A DNA stretch of 64,000 nucleotides from Aliivibrio salmonicida LFI1238 (GTDB taxonomy: Bacteria; Pseudomonadota; Gammaproteobacteria; Enterobacterales; Vibrionaceae). The notes beneath the pieces were generated by a model. It saw only the letters and a list, made by a program, of their open reading frames with translations, searched no databases and was not told the origin of the DNA. The DNA is taken from contig NC_011313.1 of assembly GCF_000196495.1 (NCBI RefSeq), forward strand, positions 682,001-746,000, given 5' to 3'. Below are positions 16,489-26,316 of this stretch, piece after piece. Position 1 is the stretch's first letter. Each line of letters begins with the position of its first letter. The translations under genes were made by a program, and so were the position numbers.

Positions 16489-17390
16489 CAGTTACTCTCT
16501 ACACTGTCTTCTGCACCGAAATTGATGACTTTTGTAATTGCTTGAATTTCTTGAATAGAAATCGGACCTTGAAATCGCTTATGGTTAAAAGAAACGCTTA
16601 AAATATAACTACCTGGTAGTACATTTGTTTCAGGTAAACTTTGCGGAAACCGCTCTTCATACAGATCTTCCCACAATTTAATATATTCATTATCTTGGTG
16701 GTCATAAATTCCGAGCGCCATCTCTGGTAATGGGCAATTTCTATTTAATAATCCCGTTTGAGTCGTTTTCCATTTTTCCTTACCTAACCAAGAGACTTCC
16801 ATCTCCGTTTTGGGTGTATTAAGAACAATCCAAGTATCCCACTGAACATTAGGCTCATTAGAAACAATGGTCAATTTATATAAGCCATTTTTGACTCTAT
16901 TATTCAATGACTCACTTAAATATGAATATTGATTAATATCGGTATTTTGTGTCGGGGTAACTGCTTTTGTTGGATTGATCAGTAACTCTTCTTCTGGCCA
17001 TCGAACAAAAGACAATACTGCAATGTCTTTTTCACTATCAAATTGAATAAGTAATCTATGGTGTACTCGACCAGGGGTTTGAATAACCATTCGTCGAACA
17101 CTTACCGATGTGAGCCAATGAGGGATCACTATCGTCGATAAATCTCGTCCACAATTCGACGAAATCGAAGCGCTCAACAATTTATCTATATTCTGCTTAA
17201 TATTATCAGCCGTAGTATTTTGCAATACTTCAATAGCAGTAGAAAAACCTTTGGTTGCATTACCTTCTAAAAATTGTTTATGCGCACTTGAAAGTGCTGA
17301 TTGGTCACTAAACCACGCAGCAGATTGACTCACATTACTGTGAGCTATACATAAAAAACCTAAAAGTAAAGCAACTTTTTTATTCAACAT
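16488..17390 (-). CDS. vxrC: DUF2861 protein, VxrC-like
   Basis: A 300-aa exported protein with signal peptide MLNKKVALLLGFLCIAHSNVSQSA (cleavage near residue 24). It lies directly behind the vxrB-like gene (1 base between stop and start) and ends overlapping yoaH. DUF2861 proteins accompany VxrAB in vibrios, and are called VxrC. Two cysteines (SSNCGRDLS; RNCPLPE) may form a disulfide in the periplasm. The molecular role is unknown; in V. cholerae the operon controls the type VI system, biofilm and cell-wall repair. Confidence 0.75.
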   Translation of the reverse strand: MLNKKVALLLGFLCIAHSNVSQSAAWFSDQSALSSAHKQFLEGNATKGFSTAIEVLQNTTADNIKQNIDKLLSASISSNCGRDLSTIVIPHWLTSVSVRRMVIQTPGRVHHRLLIQFDSEKDIAVLSFVRWPEEELLINPTKAVTPTQNTDINQYSYLSESLNNRVKNGLYKLTIVSNEPNVQWDTWIVLNTPKTEMEVSWLGKEKWKTTQTGLLNRNCPLPEMALGIYDHQDNEYIKLWEDLYEERFPQSLPETNVLPGSYILSVSFNHKRFQGPISIQEIQAITKVINFGAEDSVESN

Positions 17391-17391
17391 A

Positions 17392-18051
17392 TTACGCTTT
17401 CATTTTGTAACCAACACCACGCAGGGTTTCAATTTCAATCCCTACAATTTTTTGACGAAGTTGGAGGATATGCGTATCAACCGTACGAGTTGTAGGGAAA
17501 TGATTATAGCCCCACACTTGGTCTAACAACTCATCACGCGTAAACACTTTACCTAAGTTGGATGCTAAGAATAATAATAGATCAAATTCAGTGCGTGTTA
17601 ACGTTACCGCGTCACTACCATTAATGACATCGCGCGTTGACGTATCGATTGAAAGTACACCAACAACCAACTGCGTTTTATTTTCAGCTTCTGATTCAGG
17701 AGAGCGTAAATGTGCACGTAAACGAGCAAGTAACTCAGCCTCTGCAAAAGGTTTTGTTAAGTAATCATTTGCACCTGAATCAAGACCCGTCACTTTATCT
17801 CTTATTGAAACAAGCGCAGTGAGTAAAATCACTGGTATGTCTTTAATTTGTTTCCATTCAGGTAACCAAGTTAAAGAATCACCTTCTGGTAACTGGCGAT
17901 CAAGAATAACGATATCGGCCTCTGCCCAAAAACTTGATACATCCGTTGCATTATCAGAATGTATACAGTTATACCCAGCTTCTTCTAAACTGACCAATAG
18001 GCCATCAGCTAAATTTCGATCATCTTCAACAAGTAGGATTGTTTGTTTCAC
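17392..18051 (-). CDS. vxrB: Response regulator VxrB/WigR-like (OmpR family)
   Basis: A 219-aa OmpR-type regulator. The receiver domain (1-115) shows the acidic pair in LLVEDDRNLADG, the phospho-accepting Asp in IVILDRQLPEGD, and the conserved Thr/Lys in LLTALVS and YLTKPFAEAEL. The winged-helix domain (about 125-219) shows LTRTEFDLLLFLASNLGKV and TVDTHILQLRQKI. It overlaps the kinase gene by 26 bases. In V. cholerae VxrB (WigR) answers cell-wall damage by inducing peptidoglycan synthesis genes. Confidence 0.85.
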   Translation of the reverse strand: MKQTILLVEDDRNLADGLLVSLEEAGYNCIHSDNATDVSSFWAEADIVILDRQLPEGDSLTWLPEWKQIKDIPVILLTALVSIRDKVTGLDSGANDYLTKPFAEAELLARLRAHLRSPESEAENKTQLVVGVLSIDTSTRDVINGSDAVTLTRTEFDLLLFLASNLGKVFTRDELLDQVWGYNHFPTTRTVDTHILQLRQKIVGIEIETLRGVGYKMKA

Positions 18052-19501
18052 ACGGTATCTCCAAAATAAATGTGGTTGGGGGTCCTTGCAATGTCATGCT
18101 TCCCCCCATTCTTTTTATCATTGACTCAACAATTGTTAGGCCTAAACCTAAGCCAGCTTTGCTCACAAATGGCGTTTTAAGTTCTTTCCAATTCGCTTTT
18201 GTTAAAGAGCCGCTATCAATGACTTCTATTCTTAATTTCTTTGGCTCCATTGTGACATTTAATATCACTGGTGGCACACCATATTTGTGCGCATTACTGA
18301 TCAAATTATCAATACAATTACCTAGCCAATAAATATTTACCTTTACTGATGCATCATAGTTAATTTTAAAGGTGACAGCTTCTCTGTATTCTTCACAGCG
18401 ATAACCTAGCCACTCCTCTACCGATGGGATCCACTCTGTAGAAAACCCTTTATCGTCAGATTGTAAATAATCTTTACTTGCCTCTGCTAATTGACGTAGT
18501 CGTCTTGAGTCTTCACATAAACGCCTAAACTCATCATATAAAGACTCTGGTAATGATTCAAATTGTCGCCTAAATCCTTCAACAGTCAATGCCAAACTTG
18601 CAATAGGTGTACGAAGTTCGTGCGTTAATATCTGAAGAACCAGCATTCGGCTTTTCATGTCTCTTCGTTTGCTGTTCCACTGAGAGATGCCCCAACCGAT
18701 CGCCAAACATAAATTGATGAACACTAAACATAACACAACATAAGATAACGTTTGAGAATCACTTTTTTCTGTCCAACACACATTACCATTTCGGACATAG
18801 CAATTTGAATCTTGTTGAAATAAGGCCATTTCTAAATCAAATTTATTCAGGTTCTGTTCTTTTAGCTTCATTGGATAGAGATAATAACGACTTCCTTTTC
18901 TTATCCAAAGAAGCCCATCAGCAATAATGGTATCTGAGCCACTAATGATCGCTCGAATCGCATTGTCATCCATTGTTTGTAAGTGATGTAATAACGTGCC
19001 TTTTGGTGCAACTACTCGTTCTTTAATGTGCATAAACTTAGCCAATGAATCTTTACGAGAAGGATACATTTGTGCATAACGATAAGCATAAGAACCGCCA
19101 CCAGGATGAATCATACCAGATCGTGCAAACCAACTTGTAGGCAATTTAATCCCTTGGCATAAGGCTCTAACAAGAACTAAAGGTTCACCTACTAATGGGC
19201 TAACCGGCCATGGGCCACTGCACTTATTCGCACTGTTATATAACTGTTTTATGTACTTAAAAGGGTATGACGCAGTTTGGGGTAATAAGGTGTCTGGAGA
19301 CAATAAAACGGTTGGGTATTCCTTTTGAATCAAGCGTATATCATAAATTTCAACGGCGTCTTTTTTCTTAAATTCTTTTTTAAAGCTATCAATCTTATTT
19401 GCTAAGCTAGCGGCGTTTGATGAGAAACTTATCATCATAAGTATGAAGATAAAAAGACGTTGATATAACACTGTAAATCCCCTACTTATGGTTGTTAGCA
19501 T
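18026..19501 (-). CDS. vxrA: Sensor histidine kinase VxrA/WigK-like (DUF3404 sensor)
   Basis: A 491-aa kinase. After an N-terminal signal-anchor (about 10-30), a periplasmic DUF3404-like sensor domain runs to about 255, then a membrane helix (LSYVVLCLVFINLCLAIGWG). The HisKA box is ILTHELRTPIASLALT with the phospho-accepting His. The ATPase domain has NCIDNLISNAHKYG (N box) and GLGLGLTIVESMI (G2 box). The large unique sensor and gene order with vxrB and a DUF2861 gene point to VxrA (WigK). First gene of the operon. Confidence 0.83.
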   Translation of the reverse strand: MLTTISRGFTVLYQRLFIFILMMISFSSNAASLANKIDSFKKEFKKKDAVEIYDIRLIQKEYPTVLLSPDTLLPQTASYPFKYIKQLYNSANKCSGPWPVSPLVGEPLVLVRALCQGIKLPTSWFARSGMIHPGGGSYAYRYAQMYPSRKDSLAKFMHIKERVVAPKGTLLHHLQTMDDNAIRAIISGSDTIIADGLLWIRKGSRYYLYPMKLKEQNLNKFDLEMALFQQDSNCYVRNGNVCWTEKSDSQTLSYVVLCLVFINLCLAIGWGISQWNSKRRDMKSRMLVLQILTHELRTPIASLALTVEGFRRQFESLPESLYDEFRRLCEDSRRLRQLAEASKDYLQSDDKGFSTEWIPSVEEWLGYRCEEYREAVTFKINYDASVKVNIYWLGNCIDNLISNAHKYGVPPVILNVTMEPKKLRIEVIDSGSLTKANWKELKTPFVSKAGLGLGLTIVESMIKRMGGSMTLQGPPTTFILEIPCETNNPTC

Positions 19502-19589
19502 TCACGATTGATATAAAGGCTAATCGAATCAGTATATTATAAATTGAATCGAATACGAATCTTTTCTTTTAATGAGACATCTGCGGCTT

Positions 19590-19841
19590 TTATTTCATTG
19601 ACACTTTTCCACCGATGATTTTATATGCAGGCACTCCCCGAATTAACATTTCTCTAGCAAAAACTGCATTACAATGAGGGCACTCTCCAGCAACACGGGT
19701 AAAATTATCAACTATCCTCTCTACAAAGCATTTAACTAAGGCTCCTTTTCCTCCTTTCCTGTATTTATACAGTTTGGTTTTACATTTTATACAATAAATT
19801 TCAACCGTTTTAGACGGCCCTTTCTTATTTGGTTTTGCCAT
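19590..19841 (-). CDS. Small zinc-ribbon protein, 83 aa
   Basis: Two CxxC pairs, YCIKCKTKLYKY near residue 17 and GECPHCNAVFAREM near residue 53, form a likely zinc ribbon. The rest is basic (starts MAKPNKKGPSKT). It is divergent from the HemF-type gene and 88 bases upstream of the vxr operon in the same direction, so it might be read with it. Function unknown; nucleic-acid binding is a guess. Confidence 0.65.
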   Translation of the reverse strand: MAKPNKKGPSKTVEIYCIKCKTKLYKYRKGGKGALVKCFVERIVDNFTRVAGECPHCNAVFAREMLIRGVPAYKIIGGKVSMK

Positions 19842-19959
19842 TTAGTCCTCTATAAATAATAGTGTGAAGTGAATTCATAAGAAGAAAATAAGAACAAAAT
19901 ACTCTACACTAACGGCGTAAATTAATTACCCATTATGAACTATGTCTACAGGATGTCAC

Positions 19960-20931
19960 ATGCGAAGCAATGCAACTAATGAAAAAGCTCAAGAAGTGTT
20001 AAGTCTACTGACTAAAGTACAAACTTATTTCAAAACTAAATTACTTAACGTTAGTGATAGCATAAATAGCAATACGACATTTAAAGAAGTGGAATGGTTA
20101 AGAGATGAAGGTCTGCACGGTGGAGGTATGCGCTTTGAAGCATTGCCCAATGGTATTTTTAATCGCGCGTCTATAAATGTATCGCAAATCCATTATGAGA
20201 ACGACAACACAAAACACTATGATAGCGCAACGGCTCTTTCTACTATCATTCACCCTTCACTTCCCTTTGCACCTTCTATTCACATCCATATCAGCTGGAC
20301 CACACATAAAGACGGTCAAAGCTATTGGCGTATTATGGCGGATCTCAATCCGTCAATCATAGATAAAGACGACAAAGAATATTTTGACCAAACATTAAAA
20401 GTAGCAGCCAAAGAAAACTATCTCTCTGGACGAAAATTGGGAAATACCTATTTCGATATCCCTGCGTTACAAAAACGCCGTGGCGTAAGTCACTTCTATT
20501 TAGAAGGATTTAATCCAACATCGGCAGATGGGAGTGAATTTGCGAACCAATTCGTAACTAAAGTCATCGATACTTACGTTCATATTCTCCAATCACATTT
20601 AGTATCAAAAAAAGAAACAACAGAAAAAGAACATCAATTACAACTTGATTATCATACGCTTTACTTCTATCAAGTATTAACTCTTGATAAAGGTACAACC
20701 GCAGGATTATTAGTTCATAATCAAAATGATGTCGGAACATTAGGTTCACTTCCTTCTCATCTAAATCGTGATTTATTAGCCTCTTGGCAAGCAAAAACAC
20801 CGGCACCTTTAGATCACTTAGTTGGTAAATTGCTTGACGTATTACCAACAACATCTGTTTGTACGATTACTCCTGAAGTAAAAGCCGCTCTCGCCCAAGC
20901 AATTCGTACCTTTTACCAACCTAAGAAGTAA
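19960..20931 (+). CDS. hemF: Coproporphyrinogen III oxidase family protein (HemF-like)
   Basis: The start is the ATG at 19960, 6 bases after AGGA; an ATG 18 bases upstream lacks a ribosome site. The 323-aa product has HemF-family landmarks: GLHGGGMRFEAL, FNRASINVSQIHY, TIIHPSLPFAPSIHIHISW, YWRIMADLNPS and RRGVSHFYLEGF. The enzyme decarboxylates coproporphyrinogen III with oxygen in haem synthesis. The motifs are more divergent than in E. coli HemF (for example AMGVS is replaced), so it may be a second, Vibrio-type paralogue. It is convergent with the SgrR gene. Confidence 0.72.
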   Translation: MRSNATNEKAQEVLSLLTKVQTYFKTKLLNVSDSINSNTTFKEVEWLRDEGLHGGGMRFEALPNGIFNRASINVSQIHYENDNTKHYDSATALSTIIHPSLPFAPSIHIHISWTTHKDGQSYWRIMADLNPSIIDKDDKEYFDQTLKVAAKENYLSGRKLGNTYFDIPALQKRRGVSHFYLEGFNPTSADGSEFANQFVTKVIDTYVHILQSHLVSKKETTEKEHQLQLDYHTLYFYQVLTLDKGTTAGLLVHNQNDVGTLGSLPSHLNRDLLASWQAKTPAPLDHLVGKLLDVLPTTSVCTITPEVKAALAQAIRTFYQPKK

Positions 20932-20949
20932 CGTTCGCGTACTTAACGT

Positions 20950-20984
20950 AATAGTCCGTACTCAATGTATGAGTACGGACTATT
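20950..20984. terminator. Bidirectional hairpin terminator
   Basis: A 15-bp perfect stem AATAGTCCGTACTCA / TGAGTACGGACTATT with a 5-base loop between the convergent HemF-type and SgrR-type genes. Its right arm touches the SgrR stop codon. Confidence 0.8.
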
Positions 20985-22693
20985 TAGTTCATTTCCGGTT
21001 TAATCCACACTTTTTCGAAGTCAAACCAACCAAGTCCATTACAAGACGCATTTTGAATGCTATTTGTTGCATCTTCACTGATCCCCATCCATCCATGAAA
21101 TAAAGGCGTTATCTGATTTGTTTCCACTAAATATCGACAAATTTGATTCACAGGGAAAGATTGATGTGGTTCTGATTGCCATTCTGATATCAATTGTGAA
21201 ATATGCTCAAATTCATTTTTAGGCATTGCTCTTTCTATTTCATTAAAAGCAAATAACCACGACAATAGTGCTTCTGGTCTATTTGTTCCTAGACTCATAC
21301 CGCGTAACCAAATATCAATGTGTACTGTACATTCGGAATCTAATAATTCCATCGTATCAAACTCTTTTATAACGAGTTTGATACCGTCCAATGCAAGACG
21401 TCTTTTAATAATAGCCCCAAGTAAAGGATAGAGAGGATGTTCTGTTTCATACCCTAATCTGACGACGCTTCCTTTTTCTGGTTGAAAAAAAGCGATTTTC
21501 TTTCTATTCAAACAATGCTGTAACCCAGGTAATAACCCGTAAGCGTTAAATAATCCAATACCATTCATATTCGCATTTTGTAATTCATTTAATAATAGTA
21601 ACGGCGTAATGGTTTGCGATAAGTATTCTTTCCAATCCGAATTAACAGCCAATCCTGACTGACGATTTAATAGTAGATAAGTGCACCCTCTATCTGCATC
21701 TACTTGTTCACCATAACTAACAGAGTGATCCCCTTCAGAAACTTCAAAACCTAATTTCAATTGAATTGGTGCGATATTAGGTAACGTCCATACTTCAACA
21801 GAATCAATCAATGGTCTATAACCAAAGTAATGTTCATTTGCGATTAACGTGAGTTTTTTGTCTGAATTTTCACGGACCTTGTATGGCCCGGTTCCAATAG
21901 GAGAACGAGCATAGGTGATTGATTCATGAGCCGTATTTGGAATTATTTTCGCATTAAACTGAGTCAATTTACTATCAAAGTAATAATCGTCAGTCGTCAG
22001 AATGAAATCAACTACATTAAGATTTGGATTCGTGACCTCTTGTATGTGACTAAACACAAAATTAGACGATAATGCAAAAAATGTATCTTTAATATCCTGA
22101 AACGTTAATGGTTTTCCATCATGAAAAGCAATACTTGGTCTTAAGAAAAATCGCCAATGTGTTGGTGTTAACATATCCCAATGATGGGCAATATCACCCT
22201 CAATATCACCACGTTTATTTAATTGAGTTAATCCATTAAATAGTTGCTGCATTAAATGCTGCTCTGAACGACGAATTGCAAGAGATGGCATTAAGGTTTG
22301 TAACTGACGATAATAAGGAAGCTTAACAACTTGCTTTCCTTTTTCATGAGAAACCCCTAAAGCACCATGGATCAATTCAAGCAATACATCTTGATTGCCT
22401 TCTAAAATATCAAGAGCAACATCTAGCTTACCTTCATTTATGTATCTCTTCGCAAGCCCATAATTTACTGATTCAGGAGAAGAAAAGAATGCTAATGCTG
22501 AACTTTTTCCTCGTCCAACCGCAGGAGTCCATGAGATCCAACCTTCGTCACTCATTTTATTTAATACCATACGGGTATTACGTCGTGTACAGCAAAGCAA
22601 ATTAGCTATCTCATCAATCTGTGTACCAGACGTATTATTAATATAGCGATCGTATAATTTATCAAATTGTTTCCGTAAACGAGGACTGCTCAT
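20984..22693 (-). CDS. sgrR: SgrR-family transcriptional regulator
   Basis: A 569-aa protein with an N-terminal winged-helix domain (1-110, with IDEIANLLCCTRRNTRMVLNK as the helix-turn-helix) fused to a solute-binding protein domain of the peptide/oligosaccharide type (about 160-560, with WRFFLRPSIAFHDGKPLTFQD and SPIGTGPYKV). This is the layout of SgrR, the sugar-phosphate stress activator of E. coli (551 aa), and of its transporter-regulating relatives. No sgrS/sgrT-like gene was recognised next door, so the target may differ. Confidence 0.82.
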   Translation of the reverse strand: MSSPRLRKQFDKLYDRYINNTSGTQIDEIANLLCCTRRNTRMVLNKMSDEGWISWTPAVGRGKSSALAFFSSPESVNYGLAKRYINEGKLDVALDILEGNQDVLLELIHGALGVSHEKGKQVVKLPYYRQLQTLMPSLAIRRSEQHLMQQLFNGLTQLNKRGDIEGDIAHHWDMLTPTHWRFFLRPSIAFHDGKPLTFQDIKDTFFALSSNFVFSHIQEVTNPNLNVVDFILTTDDYYFDSKLTQFNAKIIPNTAHESITYARSPIGTGPYKVRENSDKKLTLIANEHYFGYRPLIDSVEVWTLPNIAPIQLKLGFEVSEGDHSVSYGEQVDADRGCTYLLLNRQSGLAVNSDWKEYLSQTITPLLLLNELQNANMNGIGLFNAYGLLPGLQHCLNRKKIAFFQPEKGSVVRLGYETEHPLYPLLGAIIKRRLALDGIKLVIKEFDTMELLDSECTVHIDIWLRGMSLGTNRPEALLSWLFAFNEIERAMPKNEFEHISQLISEWQSEPHQSFPVNQICRYLVETNQITPLFHGWMGISEDATNSIQNASCNGLGWFDFEKVWIKPEMN

Positions 22694-22822
22694 AATACAC
22701 CGATTGTTAATGTAGACTTAATCACGATAATTCAATCAATTATCGATACTGATGGCTAATAATCTTGATTTTTCAATAAGTAAGTTTACACTAAATATCG
22801 AACATATAAGAGGAAATTCAAG

Positions 22823-23620
22823 ATGGTTCCAGTTCAATTACATGAATTCAATTCTCAAACGAGACGAAAATCAGATCGTTATCCAGTTGTTCGTAATGGC
22901 ATTTTTATGATTAAATCTGGAGAACTAACCTATCAAGATAAAGTTGGTGAATCTATCATTTTAAAAAGTGGGGATTTCTTACTATACAGCTCTGATGATA
23001 TATCCAAAATTGACCTTTCAACATCATCGGGGAATTTCCACGCAGAGTCTCTTGTTATTGATGTGTCCGTTGTCCAAAAATTTATTAGTTATATTAATAC
23101 TGATGACCATTTTCGCTCCACTCGTGAGTCCTTCGTTTTCACACAAGAAAATACCTTTATTGTTAAACTGCTTTCTTTATTAAGAGAACAACTCGAAGGG
23201 CAACCCTCTCCTGAAACAATTGAATTTATGACGTTGGCAGTCTTAAGCGAAATGGTCAACCAACATCAAGAACTGTTAGATTTCATACACCGAATTTCTG
23301 TTTTAACCATATCTCAACAGCTAATCCGTTATGTCGAACAAAATATCGCTTCAGATTTAACCATTGATGCTGTAGCTCCTAAATTAGGTATGTCGGCATC
23401 AACATTAAAAAGAAAACTACAATCCGATAAATTGTCTTTTGCCAATCTAGTCAAAGTAAAACGAATTAATTATGCGGCAACTCAGCTTAGAGTGACAAAG
23501 AAAACGATCACAGAAATTGCTTACGAAACAGGATTTAAAACCGCCGCTCATTTCAGTACCACTTTTAAGGCAGTTAATGGTTCTACCCCTAAAGAGTTCA
23601 GAGAACAAATACAAGCTTAA
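22823..23620 (+). CDS. AraC-family transcriptional regulator
   Basis: A 265-aa protein with a cupin-like N-terminal sensing domain (about 1-90, KSGELTYQDKVGES... SGDFLLYS) and a C-terminal AraC DNA-binding domain (about 165-262). The latter has AVAPKLGMSASTLKRKLQSD as first helix-turn-helix and ITEIAYETGFKTAAHFSTTF as second, with the usual NGSTPKEFR end. The gene is preceded by AGAGGAAA, a good ribosome site. It is divergent from sgrR and upstream of the PstS-like gene. Target genes unknown. Confidence 0.88.
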   Translation: MVPVQLHEFNSQTRRKSDRYPVVRNGIFMIKSGELTYQDKVGESIILKSGDFLLYSSDDISKIDLSTSSGNFHAESLVIDVSVVQKFISYINTDDHFRSTRESFVFTQENTFIVKLLSLLREQLEGQPSPETIEFMTLAVLSEMVNQHQELLDFIHRISVLTISQQLIRYVEQNIASDLTIDAVAPKLGMSASTLKRKLQSDKLSFANLVKVKRINYAATQLRVTKKTITEIAYETGFKTAAHFSTTFKAVNGSTPKEFREQIQA

Positions 23621-23675
23621 CTCTTTTTTGTCACAATGGTGTAACACTGCCGTTTTATCATGCTCTTTTTTCTAA

Positions 23676-24505
23676 ATGGATAAAAATATGTTGAAAGCGC
23701 TCTCTTACACTTCACTTGTGGCAGGTATACTTCTTAGCTCAAGTTCATTTGCCGCGAATACGAATACCACAATTGCAGGTTCTACTTCTGTCTCTACCTT
23801 ACTTGAACCTTTTATTGAGCAATACAATCAAACGTCATCTCATGAGATAGATCTTCAAAGTATCGGTTCTAGTGCTGGTATTAATATGTTAGTAAACAAT
23901 ACCGTAGATCTTGCTATTAGTTCTCGACAGTTATCAAGTTCAGAGAAAAGTACACTGTCTTCAAAAATAATCGCTTATGATGCTATCGCTATCGTCGTTC
24001 ATCCTGATAATCCAATTACAACACTTTCTGCAGACAACATTTGGAAAATTTATCATGGTGATATTGCTAATTGGAAAGAATTAGGAGGTGAGGATAAGAA
24101 AATTGCCGTGATTACTAGAGAAATCGCATCTGGTTCTCGTTTTTCTTTTGAAAACCATTTAGGCCTAACACAAGAAGTGAATTCATTTACGGTATCTGAT
24201 ATTAGTGACCATGTATTGTTGTTAACAGCACAAGCATGGTAAAAAGCATCGTATCACGTAACCCTCATGCCATTGGTTATGTTTCTGCCGGTTCTATTGG
24301 CGATCTTGCCCAGCTTAATATCGTTAAGATTGATGGTGTTTTACCTACACCAGAGTCAATTATAAAGAACAAGTACCCTTTATCTCGCCCATTCTTGTTT
24401 GTATATAAAACAAATACTATTTCTAAAGAAGCAAATGATTTTATGGAATACATGCAAACGATTGGAACAAGTCAAAAAATTCAAGCGTTAGGTTACGTAA
24501 AATAA
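23676..24505 (+). pseudogene. PstS-like phosphate-binding protein gene, frameshifted
   Basis: Two frames, 23676-24242 and 24236-24505, make one gene. The first codes for a signal peptide (LSYTSLVAGILLSSSSFAA) and the phosphate-binding motif TTIAGSTSVSTLLEPF. The second codes for MVKSIVSRNPHAIGYVSAG and a normal C-terminus. One G inserted after 24234 would read CAA GGC ATG GTA and restore Q-G-M-V-K-S-I-V, so I infer loss of one base from GG. The intact product would be about 276 aa, a periplasmic phosphate-binding protein of the short Vibrio type. No pst transporter genes adjoin. Sequencing error is an alternative. Confidence 0.85.
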
Positions 24506-24575
24506 TAAAACTAACAGTTGAAAAAATCACTTATATATCATATTGTCTGGTTGAATTTAATAACAAGGATGTAAC

Positions 24576-24857
24576 ATGTTAACCGTTAATAGTTATTTTG
24601 ATGAAAGTGTAAAATCCATTGGTTTTGAGCAAAATAAAAACGCTATCTCTGTTGGTGTTATGTTACCAGGCTCGTATACGTTTGGTACAAATGCCGCAGA
24701 GAAAATGACTGTAGTGACAGGGTCACTTACAATTAAGCGTAGCTCTGATGCAGATTGGGTTACCTTTTCTTCGGGTGAATTTTTCTCTGTTGAAGGAAGC
24801 TCTTCTTTCGATGTTAATGTTGAAATTGAAACTGCTTACCTTTGCGAATATTTATAA
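24576..24857 (+). CDS. ppnP: Pyrimidine/purine nucleoside phosphorylase PpnP
   Basis: A 93-aa single-domain cupin of the YaiE/DUF1255 family, now PpnP. Features: SVGVMLPGSYTFGTNAAEKMTVVTG and FSSGEFFSVEGSSSFDV, ending AYLCEYL. PpnP splits many nucleosides with phosphate. Full length. Ribosome site CAAGGA. The gene stands alone and is followed by two hairpins. Confidence 0.93.
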   Translation: MLTVNSYFDESVKSIGFEQNKNAISVGVMLPGSYTFGTNAAEKMTVVTGSLTIKRSSDADWVTFSSGEFFSVEGSSSFDVNVEIETAYLCEYL

Positions 24858-24908
24858 TATAAAACGTAAAGCATCTTGTGCTTATCAACGATGCTTTATT
24901 TAGAAATA

Positions 24909-24946
24909 AAAAAAGGCACAAGTAATTAGTTACTTGTGCCTTTTTT
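24909..24946. terminator. Strong bidirectional terminator
   Basis: A perfect 17-bp stem (AAAAAAGGCACAAGTAA and its complement) with loop TTAG, A-run before and T-run after. It lies between the convergent ppnP and helicase genes. A weaker hairpin, AAAGCATC / GATGCTTT, lies just before it near 24870-24897. Confidence 0.92.
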
Positions 24947-24963
24947 ATCAAATCATTTAATGA

Positions 24964-26316
24964 TTATTCATCATCAACAACAATTTGCTTTGGTTTTTTC
25001 TTTGGCATAAATACTTGCTCGCCTACAGCCACATTAGTGTGGAATGTGTTATCGCGTTTTTTCGATTTTTTAGGAGTATAAGAACCACGTTTTGCAGTCG
25101 TTTTCTTATCATCGCCTTTTTTCACAAATTCACGTTTATGTTTTGGCTTAAGACCTTTGAATTTACCTTTCAAGTCTTCGAATTCAGAGAACGCCAAGTC
25201 TTGTTGTAAAAATGTCTCTATACGCTTAAAGCTTTCCCAATCTTTTGGTCCGACAAGAGAAATTGCTGTCCCTTTCTTACCAGCACGACCAGTACGACCA
25301 ACGCGGTGAACATACTCTTCCATATGCTTTGGCATATCAAAGTTGATAACGTGAGTTACACTGGTTAAATCTAAACCACGAGAAGCAACATCAGTCGTTA
25401 CTAGGATTTTATGTGCACGACGTTCAAACTGACTCATAATATTATTACGAGCGGTTTGGTTCATATCACCACTTAATGCTACCGCTTTTAATTTACGTTC
25501 GTTAAGTAAATCAGTTAAGCGATCGGTATCTGCACGTGTTGCTGTGAATATCATGATTTGGAAGTATTTTTCCGTTTCAATGATTTTATCTAACAACGCT
25601 TGTTTATGATCTAAATGATCACACAAGTAGAAACTTTGCGTGATATCTGCATGCTGATCCGTTGATAAACCAACAGAAACAACTTTAGGATTATCTAGCA
25701 TGTTGCCTGCAAATTTAGTCACTGCTTCATGGTCTAATGTTGCAGAGAACATAAGCGTTTGACGTCGACGGTGATTTGCTGCCGCATGAATTTTTTGTAA
25801 ATGCTCAGCAAAACCTAAATCAAGCATACGGTCAGCTTCGTCAAGAATAAGCATTTCTAAACCATTCAAGAACAGAGATTGATGCTCAAGATGATCCGCT
25901 AAGCGTCCTGGTGTCGCGACAATAAATTTAGGGAATTTACGTAATGCGTTCACTTGGTCGTTAAAGTTTTCACCACCAGTGATCAATGCAGCATCGTACG
26001 TTAAACCACCTAACATTGCACGCAGGTGCATATACACTTGTTTTGCTAGTTCACGTGTTGGTGCTAAAATCACAGCACGAGGGTCATTCTTAGAGAATGA
26101 TTTCGATTTAAGTGATTTATGAAGCATCGGTAATACGAATGCTAATGTTTTACCAGAACCCGTTTTAGACGACGCAAGAACATCCTTCCCTGCCATGGCA
26201 ACAGGTACGGCTTTACGTTGAATTTCAGTTGGTTTTTTAATGTTTTGATGAGCGAGATTTTTTAATAGGCGATTATCTAAACCTAAATCTTTAAATTGCA
26301 AAAGCTGCCACTCCAA
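24964..26316 (-). CDS. DEAD-box RNA helicase
   Basis: A 450-aa ATP-dependent RNA helicase with all core motifs: Q motif (KKPTEIQRKAVP), ASSKTGSGKT (I), PTRELA (Ia), TPGR (Ib), DEAD (II), SATL (III), ARNNIMSQFE region, TTDVASRGLDL (V) and HRVGRTGRAGK (VI). The C-terminal 60 residues are Lys-rich (KKSKKRD..., ending KPKQIVVDDE) and should help RNA binding. It is near RhlE/SrmB in style, but I cannot assign it to one subfamily. Likely roles are ribosome assembly or mRNA decay. Confidence 0.9.
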   Translation of the reverse strand: MEWQLLQFKDLGLDNRLLKNLAHQNIKKPTEIQRKAVPVAMAGKDVLASSKTGSGKTLAFVLPMLHKSLKSKSFSKNDPRAVILAPTRELAKQVYMHLRAMLGGLTYDAALITGGENFNDQVNALRKFPKFIVATPGRLADHLEHQSLFLNGLEMLILDEADRMLDLGFAEHLQKIHAAANHRRRQTLMFSATLDHEAVTKFAGNMLDNPKVVSVGLSTDQHADITQSFYLCDHLDHKQALLDKIIETEKYFQIMIFTATRADTDRLTDLLNERKLKAVALSGDMNQTARNNIMSQFERRAHKILVTTDVASRGLDLTSVTHVINFDMPKHMEEYVHRVGRTGRAGKKGTAISLVGPKDWESFKRIETFLQQDLAFSEFEDLKGKFKGLKPKHKREFVKKGDDKKTTAKRGSYTPKKSKKRDNTFHTNVAVGEQVFMPKKKPKQIVVDDE

